This document shows, one piece after another, positions 35,427 to 43,692 of a stretch of DNA of 64,000 nucleotides. Where the stretch lies: contig JADJYJ010000008.1 in NCBI GenBank assembly GCA_016719785.1, positions 62,001-126,000 of the forward strand. Reading direction: 5' to 3'. The translations under genes were made by a program, and so were the position numbers. The stretch comes from Candidatus Amarolinea dominans. GTDB lineage: Bacteria > Chloroflexota > Anaerolineae > SSC4 > Amarolineaceae. How positions within the stretch are numbered: the stretch's first letter is position 1; every line of letters starts with the position of its first letter. The notes beneath the pieces are model-generated. The model made no database searches. It saw nothing but the letters and a program-made list of their open reading frames with translations, and was not told the origin of the DNA.

Positions 35427-36842
35427 CTACGGTGTCATTGTCCAGCGATCAGCCATAATTTGCAGATCCGCGACGGTCATCTGGCCGTCGTTGTTCAGGT
35501 CATAGGTTGCACAGGCGCCGCTGACATCGCCATTGGCAAAGCAGTTGACCGCGTTCTGCATCTGCTCCACGTGGGTTGGCCCAAAGTTGATCGGCAGATC
35601 CGGGCCTTGCACGACACCGAGGGGGGTGTAGTTCAGGTAGCCGGGGAAAATCTCGCCCAGGTTGGGATTGCCCATGCGGCGCACCAGTATCTCGCTCAGA
35701 ATGCGGCGATAATCGGTGGTGATGGCAAGATCGGTGCCGTTGTCCAGGTTGGCCGGATCCAGACCGGGCCAGGGCGCGGCGTAGACCTGTCCGCCGTTGA
35801 CATGACCGCCGAGCAGAAGCATGACGTTGCCATGCCCATGATCGGTGCCCCGGTTGCCATTTTCACGCAGGCGCCGGCCAAATTCGCTCATCACTGCGAT
35901 GGTCACCCGCTGCGTGTAGTTGGTCAGATCGGTGTACAACGCGGCCATGCCGTTGGCGAGCGTCTGTATCTGCCCGGCGAAGTAGCCGGCGCCGGCATCG
36001 CCCTGGTACTCATGCGTGTCCCAGCCGCCGTAGTCCGCGGCGGCCACGGTGAGACCCACGTCCAGTTTGATCATCTGGGCGATCGTCATCAGCGCGGTGC
36101 CAAAGCTGTTGGTGGGATAGACGGCGCCGAACTCCGGCACATAATCGCCCGGATTCGCCACTTCGACGATATCGAGCGCGTTGAGCGCCTGTTCGCCGGC
36201 CTGATGCAGCCATGAATCGCCGTTGTAGAGGTGACGCATGGCCAGGCGCTGGCCGTCCGTCCAGCGCCAGTGACCATCCAGGCCGAAATCGTCAGGGTCG
36301 GTCATCGCGACGGCCTGCGTACTGCTCAGGAACGATGCGGGCAGCAACGAGCTGGCAGCAATGGCCGGCAGCGCACCGCTGGCGCCGCCAGAGACCAGGT
36401 GCCGGGTCAACCAGCCGGAGGCCACGCTGCGCGAGCCGGGCGTGCCGCGCTCCATGTAATCCATGGCATCGAAGTGCGAGCGCGTGTCGCTGGTCAATCC
36501 ACAGGCGTGAACTACCGCCAGTTTCTGCTGCTGATACAGATCGCGCAGCGGCGCGGCCAGGGCATGGCAGCCGAACTGTCCGTCCAGGTCGAGCGCCGCG
36601 TTGGCGCCGCTGCCGGGCGCGGGCAGGCGGATGTTGGGGCGCAGGTCGTTGTAGTTCTGGTCGTTGTAGGGCGCCACCAGGCTGAGCCCGTCCATGCCGC
36701 CGCGCAGGAAGATGACTACCAGAACCTCATCGGTCAGTTGGCGGTACGGGTTGGCAAACGCCATCTTGGTCAAACGTCCGCCGGCCAGGGCCGCAATGGC
36801 GGCCGAGCAGCCGGCCAGGAAATTTCGTCGTGTGAGTGCCAT
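35427..36842 (-). CDS. DUF1501 protein with C-terminal dockerin-like repeat (copy 1)
   Basis: 471 residues from ATG 36842 (AGGAG 6 nt upstream). Tat signal TRRNFLAGCSAAIAALAGG. The DUF1501 core parallels the neighbour at 32378: RGGMDGLSLVAPYND, FDAMDYMERGTPG, SEFGRRLREN, GTDHGHGNVML. The last 45 residues add CFANGDVSGACATYDLNNDG then VADLQIMADRW, a calcium-binding dockerin-type or EF-hand-like repeat (DLNNDGQMTVADL). That repeat could dock the protein to a cell-surface partner. It starts 8 nt after the DUF1800 gene upstream, so it is clearly in the same operon. Confidence 0.9.
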   Translation of the reverse strand: MALTRRNFLAGCSAAIAALAGGRLTKMAFANPYRQLTDEVLVVIFLRGGMDGLSLVAPYNDQNYNDLRPNIRLPAPGSGANAALDLDGQFGCHALAAPLRDLYQQQKLAVVHACGLTSDTRSHFDAMDYMERGTPGSRSVASGWLTRHLVSGGASGALPAIAASSLLPASFLSSTQAVAMTDPDDFGLDGHWRWTDGQRLAMRHLYNGDSWLHQAGEQALNALDIVEVANPGDYVPEFGAVYPTNSFGTALMTIAQMIKLDVGLTVAAADYGGWDTHEYQGDAGAGYFAGQIQTLANGMAALYTDLTNYTQRVTIAVMSEFGRRLRENGNRGTDHGHGNVMLLLGGHVNGGQVYAAPWPGLDPANLDNGTDLAITTDYRRILSEILVRRMGNPNLGEIFPGYLNYTPLGVVQGPDLPINFGPTHVEQMQNAVNCFANGDVSGACATYDLNNDGQMTVADLQIMADRWTMTP

Positions 36843-36850
36843 GTTTGCTC

Positions 36851-38512
36851 CTATCGCCATTGAAAGTCAGGCGTTCTCATGATGAGTTCCACGAGCCGCG
36901 GGGTGCGCTCGGTGATCTCTTCGGCGGACAGGGGCAGGTCGGGGTTGCGCCCCTGGCTGATGAAATCCACCAGGCGGGAACGGTCTTCGGCATCCAGCGG
37001 ACGACCGAGGATGCGCTGAATCCAGAAGTCGGTGATGGCGTTCGAGGTAACCGTGCCGGGCGGCATCTGCCCCAAGATGTCAATCGTGGTGCTGTCCACG
37101 TTGCCGGCTACCAGGTGGTAGGCGATGTTCCAGCGGTAGACCATGACGTTGGTGCCGGTCCAGATGTCATGCACGTCCGGGTAGCCGTTGGGCGGGGTCC
37201 ATTCGAACAATTTTTGCCCCATCAGCCCGTAGGTCCAGAAGAAGTCATCGTTGGGCACGAACTCGGCCGCGGTGGCGCGCAGCATGGAAGCGGTCAGCTC
37301 GAACGGTCGTTTGACCTTCTGTCCCCAGGCATCGGCAAACTCCGGGGAGAGAACGATGGTTTCGACCACCCGCTTGAGTTGATCGGGTGCCTGTTGATGG
37401 GTGGTCCAGGTTGCCACCGCGGCGTCTATGACCGCCTGGGGCGGGTCGTCGGCAATCAAGCGGCGGCACAGTTTGGTGCAGACATGGCGTGCGGTGCCGG
37501 GATGCGCGGCCGCGGCATCGAGCACTGCGCGGCCATCTTCCAGCGCCGGGCGATCGTTGAGCAGGTGGCGGCCCAGTACAGTCTTTTGGAAGCGGTCGTG
37601 CCAGGGTTGGTAGGTGAAGAACTCGCCGGTGTTGCCGAAACTGGAGCTGTTGCGCACAGTCCAGCCGGTGAAGGCCCGCGCGGACTCGTACACGTCGTTG
37701 TCCACGTAGCCGATGGGGTTGTTGGGGTAGCCGGGCACCTGCGTCTGCTGCATGGAGCCGAGATAGTTCTCCGCGCCCAGGGTGTGCAGCTCGAACAGCT
37801 CGCGCGCCCAGTTTTCATTCGGTCCGGCGTTGCTGCTGTAGACGTTGTCCAGGTAGTAGAGCATGGCCGTGCTGGTCGCGACCGATTCCAGGAAGGTGCG
37901 GAAATTGCCCAGCACATTGGCGCGGATGACATCCCGGTCATAGTGAATCCAGACCGGCAGGACATCGTAGTGCCAGCCGTAGATGTTGAAATGATTGTGC
38001 CAGAAGTCGGTCAGCACCTCGAACAACTGGCGTTTGCTGTAGACGGCCTTGAGCCAGGTGACGCGACGCCCCTCGTTGAAGGGCTGGCTGCGCACGGTGT
38101 AGTTGGCTGCGTTGACGCGGTGATCGAGCCACAGTTGTTGTAGCGTCTTGTTGAGCGTGGTGAAGCCCTGCGCGGCGATGCGGGCCTCGCAGGCGCTGTC
38201 GTCCAGGCTGCCGGGGTTGAGCTGTTGGGCGACGAAATTCGTCAGGCGTTCGGTGGGTGTGCTGCCCAGCGCCTCGAACGCGGCCCAATCCGTGGGGTGA
38301 GGGCCGAACATCAGGCGGTTGAGAGCAATCACATTGAGAGGCGGCAAGTCGGGTGTGGTGCCGATGCGACGCGGCAGGTCCACATGTTGGTGCATCGCGC
38401 GCACCCGTGGGTAGGGTGGCGCATCGGCCAGGGCTGGCGATAACTCGGCCAGGGCAGCGCCGGTCACGGCTAACGCCCCGGTCTTCAGGAAGGTACGACG
38501 TGAGATGTCCAT
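36851..38512 (-). CDS. DUF1800 protein, Tat-exported (copy 1)
   Basis: 553 residues from ATG 38512; the frame is open to 38749 but the Tat signal SRRTFLKTGALAVTGAALAEL only fits the 38512 start. Landmarks are LNRLMFGPHPTDW, FWHNHFNIYGWHYD, ENWARELFELHTLG, ESARAFTGWTV, and CTKLCRRLIADDPP. It ends TPRLVELIMRTPDFQWR. First gene of the four-gene tandem cluster. Paired DUF1800/DUF1501 proteins are common in Chloroflexota, Planctomycetota and some Bacteroidota, probably acting together outside the membrane. Confidence 0.9.
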   Translation of the reverse strand: MDISRRTFLKTGALAVTGAALAELSPALADAPPYPRVRAMHQHVDLPRRIGTTPDLPPLNVIALNRLMFGPHPTDWAAFEALGSTPTERLTNFVAQQLNPGSLDDSACEARIAAQGFTTLNKTLQQLWLDHRVNAANYTVRSQPFNEGRRVTWLKAVYSKRQLFEVLTDFWHNHFNIYGWHYDVLPVWIHYDRDVIRANVLGNFRTFLESVATSTAMLYYLDNVYSSNAGPNENWARELFELHTLGAENYLGSMQQTQVPGYPNNPIGYVDNDVYESARAFTGWTVRNSSSFGNTGEFFTYQPWHDRFQKTVLGRHLLNDRPALEDGRAVLDAAAAHPGTARHVCTKLCRRLIADDPPQAVIDAAVATWTTHQQAPDQLKRVVETIVLSPEFADAWGQKVKRPFELTASMLRATAAEFVPNDDFFWTYGLMGQKLFEWTPPNGYPDVHDIWTGTNVMVYRWNIAYHLVAGNVDSTTIDILGQMPPGTVTSNAITDFWIQRILGRPLDAEDRSRLVDFISQGRNPDLPLSAEEITERTPRLVELIMRTPDFQWR

Positions 38513-38810
38513 AGGCAACCTCGAATCACAGGCAAGAACAGAATTAGGAATGATGGGATGCGTGGGCGCCGCGTTTGCTGGGGTCATGATGCCACGCGCC
38601 AGAACGCCAAATCTCAGCGGGGGGCGATCATCGCCGGTGAGTCTGCGCTTGCACCAGGGTGGCGCTGCGTCAGACCTGCGAATCGGGTGTTCTGTTGTCG
38701 CGAAGTTGGCGTACGGTGGCAATAGGCCCAGTGTACCGCGAACGGGCACTTTGCGCCAATCGGCCCTTTGGCCCTCGTGGGCGCGTTTGGTTCACCCTGA
38801 CAGACATGGT

Positions 38811-38900
38811 ACAATGCAATGCAATGTAGTGCAATGCACTGCAATGTTGCAATGTTGCAATGTAGCAATGTAGCAATGTAGCAATGTAGCAATGTAGCAC
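38811..38900. repeat. Octamer tandem repeat (GCAATGTA)n
   Basis: About ten imperfect copies of GCAATGTA/GCAATGTT in 90 nt, degenerate at the left. The period of 8 is not a codon multiple. Confidence 0.85.
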
Positions 38901-38911
38901 AGTGCAGCGCA

Positions 38912-38939
38912 TTGCTGATGCAGCATGGCAAAATATACT
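38912..38939 (+). promoter_or_regulatory. Promoter candidate for the HEAT-like gene
   Basis: TTGCTG (38912-38917), 16-nt spacer, TATACT (38934-38939). The -10 lies in the left arm of the inverted repeat. The start codon is 110 nt downstream. Confidence 0.5.
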
Positions 38940-39007
38940 GCAAGCGGGAATAGATTTCACTTTTCTGCCGAAGGAAACAGGCGCAATTCGTGCCCGCTTG
39001 CAGTATA
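38934..39007 (+). repeat. Inverted-repeat leader element, copy A
   Basis: Perfect 15-bp arms: TATACTGCAAGCGGG (38934-38948) and CCCGCTTGCAGTATA (38993-39007). Its right half (38971-39005, beginning AAGGAAACAGGCGC) is identical over 35 nt to 48074-48108 upstream of moaD-moaE. Confidence 0.8.
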
Positions 39008-39049
39008 GTTGATCGGCCACCTGTTCCAGGTTTCTGAGCGAAGACGGAC

Positions 39050-40627
39050 ATGACCTCCAACCAAGACAACATCATCACGACCTTGCGTGACCGCCGGAGC
39101 ATCGAGGCCGAGATACGCCTGCTCACCCAGGCGCACGGTGAACTGGATCTGCGTACCCGCGCCCGCCACATCGCCCGCCAGGGCAACCAGGTGCTGCCCA
39201 CCCTGCTGACCATGCTCGGCACCAATGACCCGCAGATGCGGGGCGGCCTGGGGCAGGTGGCGGCCGCGCTGCAGGCTGACGGTGCGCCGGTCGTCGAGGC
39301 CCTGGCCGCGTTGGCCCAGGATACGCGCCAGCCTGACCAGGTGCGCATCACCGCGATCACCATCCTGGAACGCTTTCTGGGGCAGAAGCCTGACGAAACC
39401 CTGTACGCCACCCTCTCCGACCCGCGGGCCATCATGCTCAGCTCCGTGCGCGAAATGTTGATCGCCGCGCAGCAGTCGGAGTATGTCTACATCGAGTATG
39501 TGCAGCAGCTCGAAACCCAACCGCTGGAGGTGGTGCTCGACCTCATCAACAGCCTTGACGCCATGGAACCGGAGGAGCGTCTGGTGCTCTTGCGCCTGCT
39601 GGCGCAAGATAGTCGCGATGTCGTGGCGGCGCAGGCCGTGCATGCCCTGAGCCGCATCCGCCGGCCGGCAGCCATCACGACCCTGCGCCACCTGCTGCCC
39701 ACGGTATCGGTGGCCTCGCGCGCCCTGGTGGAACGCAGTCTGCGCAAGCTGACGCTGGCCGGCGTCAGCGCCGAACCTGCACCGTCCCCCGGCCGCGGCT
39801 GGCGTGCGCTTGTCAGCGGCATTGACGGCGATGGCTATCGGGCCGTCTGGTTTGTTGCGCCGGCGCCCGCGCCGGTCATCAGTCTGTACAAACCTGGCGA
39901 AGTGACCTTCCTGGGCGCGCTGCTTAGTGATGCCAACGGCGTGCGTTTGTCCTTTGCCAACGCCAGCATGCCTGCGGTGCGCATCCCCGCGCCGCACTTG
40001 GCCGGTACCTTCTGCGAACTACTCATTCCGCGTAGTGAACAGCCCCTGCGCCTGCTCGAAGCCCCCTTCGATTATGGCCGCAGCCTGGTAGCTGCCGCTG
40101 TGCAGGCCAATTACGAACAGCAGACGCCGATCCCGCATGAGTTTCGGCTGCTCAACCCACTGATCTGGCAGTTTGGCGAACCCGGGTCGCCGCCGCCTGA
40201 TCTGCCGCCCCTGGCCGCCGATCTCGCCATTGCCAACTTGCGCCAGCAGTCGCGGGCACTGCTCGATCATCGGGCCTTCAGCTCCTGGTTTACGCACAGC
40301 GAGGCCGCCTATGACCTGGCTGAACGCCTGCTCGATAATCGCCGCCCAGCCTTTCCCACGGTTGACATGCTGCTGCAAGAACTGGTGACGCGCGAATTCA
40401 GCGCGACCAGCTTCATCGTCTACCGCCGTCGCTTGCTGGGCATGGTGCCCTGGTTGGCCCTGGCCGGTGACCTGGCCGCGGCCGCGCTGGCACGCCACCT
40501 GGCCGCCAGCCTGCAACCGCCAGCCGATTTGACCCACGCGTTCCTGCTGGAGCTGGCGCGGGCCGGCGTGGAACGCGCCATGAGCAACCTGCGCGCGGGC
40601 TTTGATCTGCGCAGTGTCGCATTTTAG
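39050..40627 (+). CDS. HEAT-like repeat protein of unknown function
   Basis: 525 residues, predicted cytoplasmic. The N-terminal half (about 30-235) is made of helical HEAT-like repeats, for example QGNQVLPTLLTMLGTNDPQMRGG, VEALAALAQDTRQPDQVRIT and VLLRLLAQDSRDVVAAQAVHALS. The middle part (about 245-330) is a beta-rich stretch (WRALVSGIDGDGYRAVWFV). The C-terminal part (about 380-520) is again helical. No catalytic motif is seen. It follows a leader carrying the repeat shared with moaD-moaE and precedes two Yip1-like membrane genes, 118 nt away. Confidence 0.65.
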   Translation: MTSNQDNIITTLRDRRSIEAEIRLLTQAHGELDLRTRARHIARQGNQVLPTLLTMLGTNDPQMRGGLGQVAAALQADGAPVVEALAALAQDTRQPDQVRITAITILERFLGQKPDETLYATLSDPRAIMLSSVREMLIAAQQSEYVYIEYVQQLETQPLEVVLDLINSLDAMEPEERLVLLRLLAQDSRDVVAAQAVHALSRIRRPAAITTLRHLLPTVSVASRALVERSLRKLTLAGVSAEPAPSPGRGWRALVSGIDGDGYRAVWFVAPAPAPVISLYKPGEVTFLGALLSDANGVRLSFANASMPAVRIPAPHLAGTFCELLIPRSEQPLRLLEAPFDYGRSLVAAAVQANYEQQTPIPHEFRLLNPLIWQFGEPGSPPPDLPPLAADLAIANLRQQSRALLDHRAFSSWFTHSEAAYDLAERLLDNRRPAFPTVDMLLQELVTREFSATSFIVYRRRLLGMVPWLALAGDLAAAALARHLAASLQPPADLTHAFLLELARAGVERAMSNLRAGFDLRSVAF

Positions 40628-40745
40628 CTGCGCAGGAGCGTGCGCTGTCTTCTCGGTTTTGATGAAAAGGAGTATCATATCATCTGTAGCCTCACCCGTG
40701 TCTCATTTCGATCAGTCGGAATCAACTTGCACAAGGAGGATGTAA

Positions 40746-41480
40746 ATGCCATTCGTTAGACGTGCGTTCCATTGGGCGTGGCGAGCGCTGTTCCTTGAAC
40801 AGGACGTATACGAGGACATGCGCGACGACGACAATCCGTTCGTCGAGGGATTGTTCATTGTCGTTGTCATCAGTGTCGCCATCGCATTATTCAGCCTGGT
40901 CGGCACGGCGCTGGCCAGAGCAGCCACGCCAGACCTGCAAGCCATGAAACAAACCGTGTTGAACGGCTTGCGCAGTATGCCGTGGTTCGATCAGATGCTC
41001 CAGGCTGGCGGACAGCAGGCGCTGGACATGTTCAACCAGTTCTATGACCTCGGCTGGCAGATTTTCCCGCGCCTGGCCGGCTACCCCGACATCGGCAATG
41101 CCGCGCTCAATCTCGTGCTCCTGCCTGTCACCATGATTCTGCTGTGGCTCCTGTGGGGCGTCGTCGCTCATGTCGTGGCACGGCTGTTGGGCGGCAAGGG
41201 CACGCTGAGTCAAACCCTGGGCGCCACAGCGTTGGCCGAAGCGCCGCAGCTCCTGAGCCTGGTCACCGTGATTCCCTTCGTCGTGGTCGGCGGTGTCATC
41301 GGCACCTGGCGCATGCTCTGTCGCTACACGGCGCTCAAAACCGTGCATGGCTTGAGTTGGCCGCGTGCTGTCGCGGCCACGCTTCTGCCAGGCATCCTGT
41401 TCGGTATTCTCATCGCCGTGCTTGGCTTCATCTTCAGCACACTGCTTATGGGCCTCGTGGCCGGAGGGATAGCACAATGA
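40746..41480 (+). CDS. Yip1-family membrane protein
   Basis: 244 residues. A cytoplasmic N-terminus (WRALFLEQDVYEDMRDDDNP) is followed by about five hydrophobic helices (near 39-60, 120-147, 160-185, 187-200 and 213-240). The layout matches the Yip1 domain: SLxxALALVGxx, a Gly-rich LLGGKGTLSQTLGATALAEAPQLLSLV and a conserved W-R-xLxxY. RBS AAGGAGG lies 6 nt before ATG. Its stop overlaps the start of the next, similar gene (ATGA). Function unknown; bacterial Yip1-domain proteins are otherwise uncharacterised. Confidence 0.72.
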   Translation: MPFVRRAFHWAWRALFLEQDVYEDMRDDDNPFVEGLFIVVVISVAIALFSLVGTALARAATPDLQAMKQTVLNGLRSMPWFDQMLQAGGQQALDMFNQFYDLGWQIFPRLAGYPDIGNAALNLVLLPVTMILLWLLWGVVAHVVARLLGGKGTLSQTLGATALAEAPQLLSLVTVIPFVVVGGVIGTWRMLCRYTALKTVHGLSWPRAVAATLLPGILFGILIAVLGFIFSTLLMGLVAGGIAQ

Positions 41481-42304
41481 CAACCGATATGAACAGCGCC
41501 GTTGACCGCGGCTTTGGTCGTGTCAAGTGGCTCAAGTTGCTGGGCGACATCCTGACGCTCAAGACCGACGCCTTTGTGCGCTTCCGTGATCATGTGGATG
41601 GCATGCGCTATGCCATTGGTCTCCTCATCGTCGTCAGCCTGATTGCCGGCAGCCTCAGCTTTCTGTGGCAAGCGGTCCGCAATCCGGCGGCTGACATGCA
41701 GAGCGTGCGCGACACCTTCGATCAGGTGCTCGCACAGATGCAGAACGCTGGCGGCATCCCAGCAGGGGGTTTGTCCCTGGTGCGCGAGCAGTTCGAAAGC
41801 GTCATGGGCATTGTCGAAGGGATCGTGGGGTTGCCCACTCCACTGCCGCAGCCGATCAGTCATTTCCTGGAGGCCCTGGGCCAATGGTTATCATCGCCGT
41901 TTGCGCGACTTGGCGCCTGGCTGAGCTATGGCATCTGGGTTTTGCTCCTGGCGCGGCTGCTGTTGGGCGCCAAAGGCAGTCTGCGCGATTTTCTCGCCAC
42001 CACGCCGCTCTACAGCGTGCCGCAGTTGTTCACCATCCTGGCGCTGGTACCCTGCTTGGGCAGCCTGCTCGGTATCGTTGCCACCGTCTGGGGCTGGCTC
42101 ATCTACACCAAGGCGACGGCTGTCAGCCTGGGCTGGGTGCAACAGCGCGTGGGCGCCGACGGCCTGGTCATTGGCGAAGAAACCCAGTGGGGACGCGCGC
42201 TCGTCGCCGTTTTCCTGCCGGCGATCTTGCTCTTCGTCCTGATCTTCCTGGCGGCCCTGGTCATCATCGTGCTGACCGCCTTGTCCAGCAACGGCGGTCG
42301 TTAG
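41477..42304 (+). CDS. Second Yip1-like membrane protein (paralogue)
   Basis: 275 residues from ATG 41477, which overlaps the preceding stop; a longer in-frame ORF from 41144 lies inside that gene and was rejected. The N-terminal soluble part has KWLKLLGDILTLKTDAFVRFRDH. Four or five helices follow, with LLLGAKGSLRDFLATTPLYSVPQLFTILALVP matching the LLGGKGTLSQTLGATALAEAPQLLS motif of its neighbour. Tandem duplication with co-translation suggests a heteromeric membrane complex. Confidence 0.7.
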   Translation: MTTDMNSAVDRGFGRVKWLKLLGDILTLKTDAFVRFRDHVDGMRYAIGLLIVVSLIAGSLSFLWQAVRNPAADMQSVRDTFDQVLAQMQNAGGIPAGGLSLVREQFESVMGIVEGIVGLPTPLPQPISHFLEALGQWLSSPFARLGAWLSYGIWVLLLARLLLGAKGSLRDFLATTPLYSVPQLFTILALVPCLGSLLGIVATVWGWLIYTKATAVSLGWVQQRVGADGLVIGEETQWGRALVAVFLPAILLFVLIFLAALVIIVLTALSSNGGR

Positions 42305-42307
42305 CGA

Positions 42308-42376
42308 ATCAGAAACCCGGCGAGAAACCGGGCTTCTGTCAGAAACCGGGTTTCTCGTAGAAACCCGGTTTCTGAT
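42308..42376. repeat. Palindromic CAGAAACCGGG repeat cluster
   Basis: Several direct and inverted copies of AGAAACCCGG/CCGGGTTTCT within 70 nt between the Yip1-like gene and moeA, flanked by ATCAG and CTGAT. It can form alternative hairpins. Similar repeats are dispersed in many environmental bacteria; here it may terminate the Yip1 transcript. Confidence 0.6.
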
Positions 42377-42399
42377 CGGATCCCCAGCGCGAAAAAATC

Positions 42400-43692
42400 A
42401 TGCCTGAACTATTCAACGTGCAGACGCCGGCCGCTGCCTGGCGGCTTTTCCTTCGACATCTCCCGATCCGGATCACGACCGCAACCATCGAAGTGGCCGC
42501 GGCGTTGGATCGCGTGCTGGCCGAAACCGTCATTGCGCCGCACGATCTGCCCAGTTTCGCCCGCTCCACGGTGGACGGCTACGCGGTGTTGGCCGCGGAC
42601 ACCTTTGGCGCCTCGGCCAGCCTCCCCGCCTATCTCAGCGTCATCGGTGAAACCGCCATGGGGCAAGCGGCCAGCCTGGCGATTGATTCCGGCGCCTGCA
42701 CCATCGTACACACCGGCGGCATGATCCCGCCAGGCGCCGACGCGGTCGTGATGGTTGAGCATACCGAGAGGGTGCAGCCGCCACGCGCGCTGGCCGTCGC
42801 GGCCGACAACCCATCTTCCATCTCACCGCACTCACCGCACTTCCCGCACACCATCGAAGTCCTGCGCCCGCTGGCGCCCGGTCAAAATGTCATTCAGGTC
42901 GGCGAAGATGTGCGCCAGGGCGAGATCGTGCTGGCCGCTGGCCGGCGCCTGCGCCCGGCCGACCTGGGCGGACTGCTGGCGGTCGGCATCACGCAGGTGA
43001 CGGTGGCGCAACCGCCGCGCGTGGCCATCCTCTCGCAGGGCGATGAAGTGGTGCCGCCCACGCAGACCCCAGGACCTGGTCAGATTCGGGACATCAACAG
43101 CTACACCCTGGCCGCGCTGACTCATCGCGCCGGCGCCGAGCCGATCCTGATGGGCATTGCGCCCGATCAACTTGGAGCCTTGAGCGCCCTGGCCCGCCAG
43201 GCGTTTGCCCTGGCCGATGTGGTCGTTATCTCGGCTGGCAGCTCGGTCAGCGTGCGCGACATGACCGCGGAAGTGATAGCAGCCCTGGGACAGCCCGGCA
43301 TCCTGGTGCATGGCCTCAGCGTGCGCCCTGGCAAGCCCACCATCCTGGCAGTTTGCGACGGCAAGCCGGTTTTTGGACTGCCCGGCAACCCGGTCAGCGC
43401 GATGGTGATTTTCGACCTGGTGGTCGCGCCGACCCTGCGCCTGCTGCAGGGCGAAGAAGGACCGCCGCGGCGTATCGTCATGGCGCGCCTGGCCCGCCCC
43501 ATCGCTTCGGTGACAGGACGCGAGGATTACGTGCCGGTACGCCTGGAGCAGCGAGGCAACGAGCGCTGGGCGGCGCCGGTGTTTGGCAAATCAAACCTCA
43601 TCTACACGCTGCTGCAGGCCGATGGCGCCGTGCGCGTGGCGCTGGACAGCAACGGCATCGGCGAGGCCGAGTGGGTCGAGGTCCTGCAATGA
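42400..43692 (+). CDS. moeA: Molybdopterin molybdenumtransferase MoeA
   Basis: 430 residues. MoeA inserts molybdate into adenylylated molybdopterin. Domain III motifs are present: RSTVDGYAV near 52-60, TGGMIPPGADAVVMVEHTE (about 105-123), and the MogA-like domain with VAILSQGDEVVPP (about 208-220), GPGQIRDINSYTLAALTHRAG, AGSSVSVRDMT and GKPVFGLPGNPVSAMV. A short Ser/His/Pro insert (SSISPHSPHFPH) lies near residue 145. The gene overlaps the following DHH gene by four bases. With the moaD-moaE fusion 5 kb away, it indicates molybdenum-cofactor synthesis. Confidence 0.94.
   Translation: MPELFNVQTPAAAWRLFLRHLPIRITTATIEVAAALDRVLAETVIAPHDLPSFARSTVDGYAVLAADTFGASASLPAYLSVIGETAMGQAASLAIDSGACTIVHTGGMIPPGADAVVMVEHTERVQPPRALAVAADNPSSISPHSPHFPHTIEVLRPLAPGQNVIQVGEDVRQGEIVLAAGRRLRPADLGGLLAVGITQVTVAQPPRVAILSQGDEVVPPTQTPGPGQIRDINSYTLAALTHRAGAEPILMGIAPDQLGALSALARQAFALADVVVISAGSSVSVRDMTAEVIAALGQPGILVHGLSVRPGKPTILAVCDGKPVFGLPGNPVSAMVIFDLVVAPTLRLLQGEEGPPRRIVMARLARPIASVTGREDYVPVRLEQRGNERWAAPVFGKSNLIYTLLQADGAVRVALDSNGIGEAEWVEVLQ

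Larger units (their letters stand above)
38513..39049. other. Intergenic region between divergent DUF1800 and HEAT-like genes
   Basis: No gene seen; a 79-codon in-frame extension of the DUF1800 ORF lies here but is unlikely to be translated. The interval contains the octamer tandem repeat (38811-38900), a promoter candidate (38912-38939) and an inverted-repeat leader element (38934-39007). Confidence 0.6.

Noticed and set aside
38811..38900. Possible CRISPR array
   Set aside because: Octamer units without spacers; a microsatellite.
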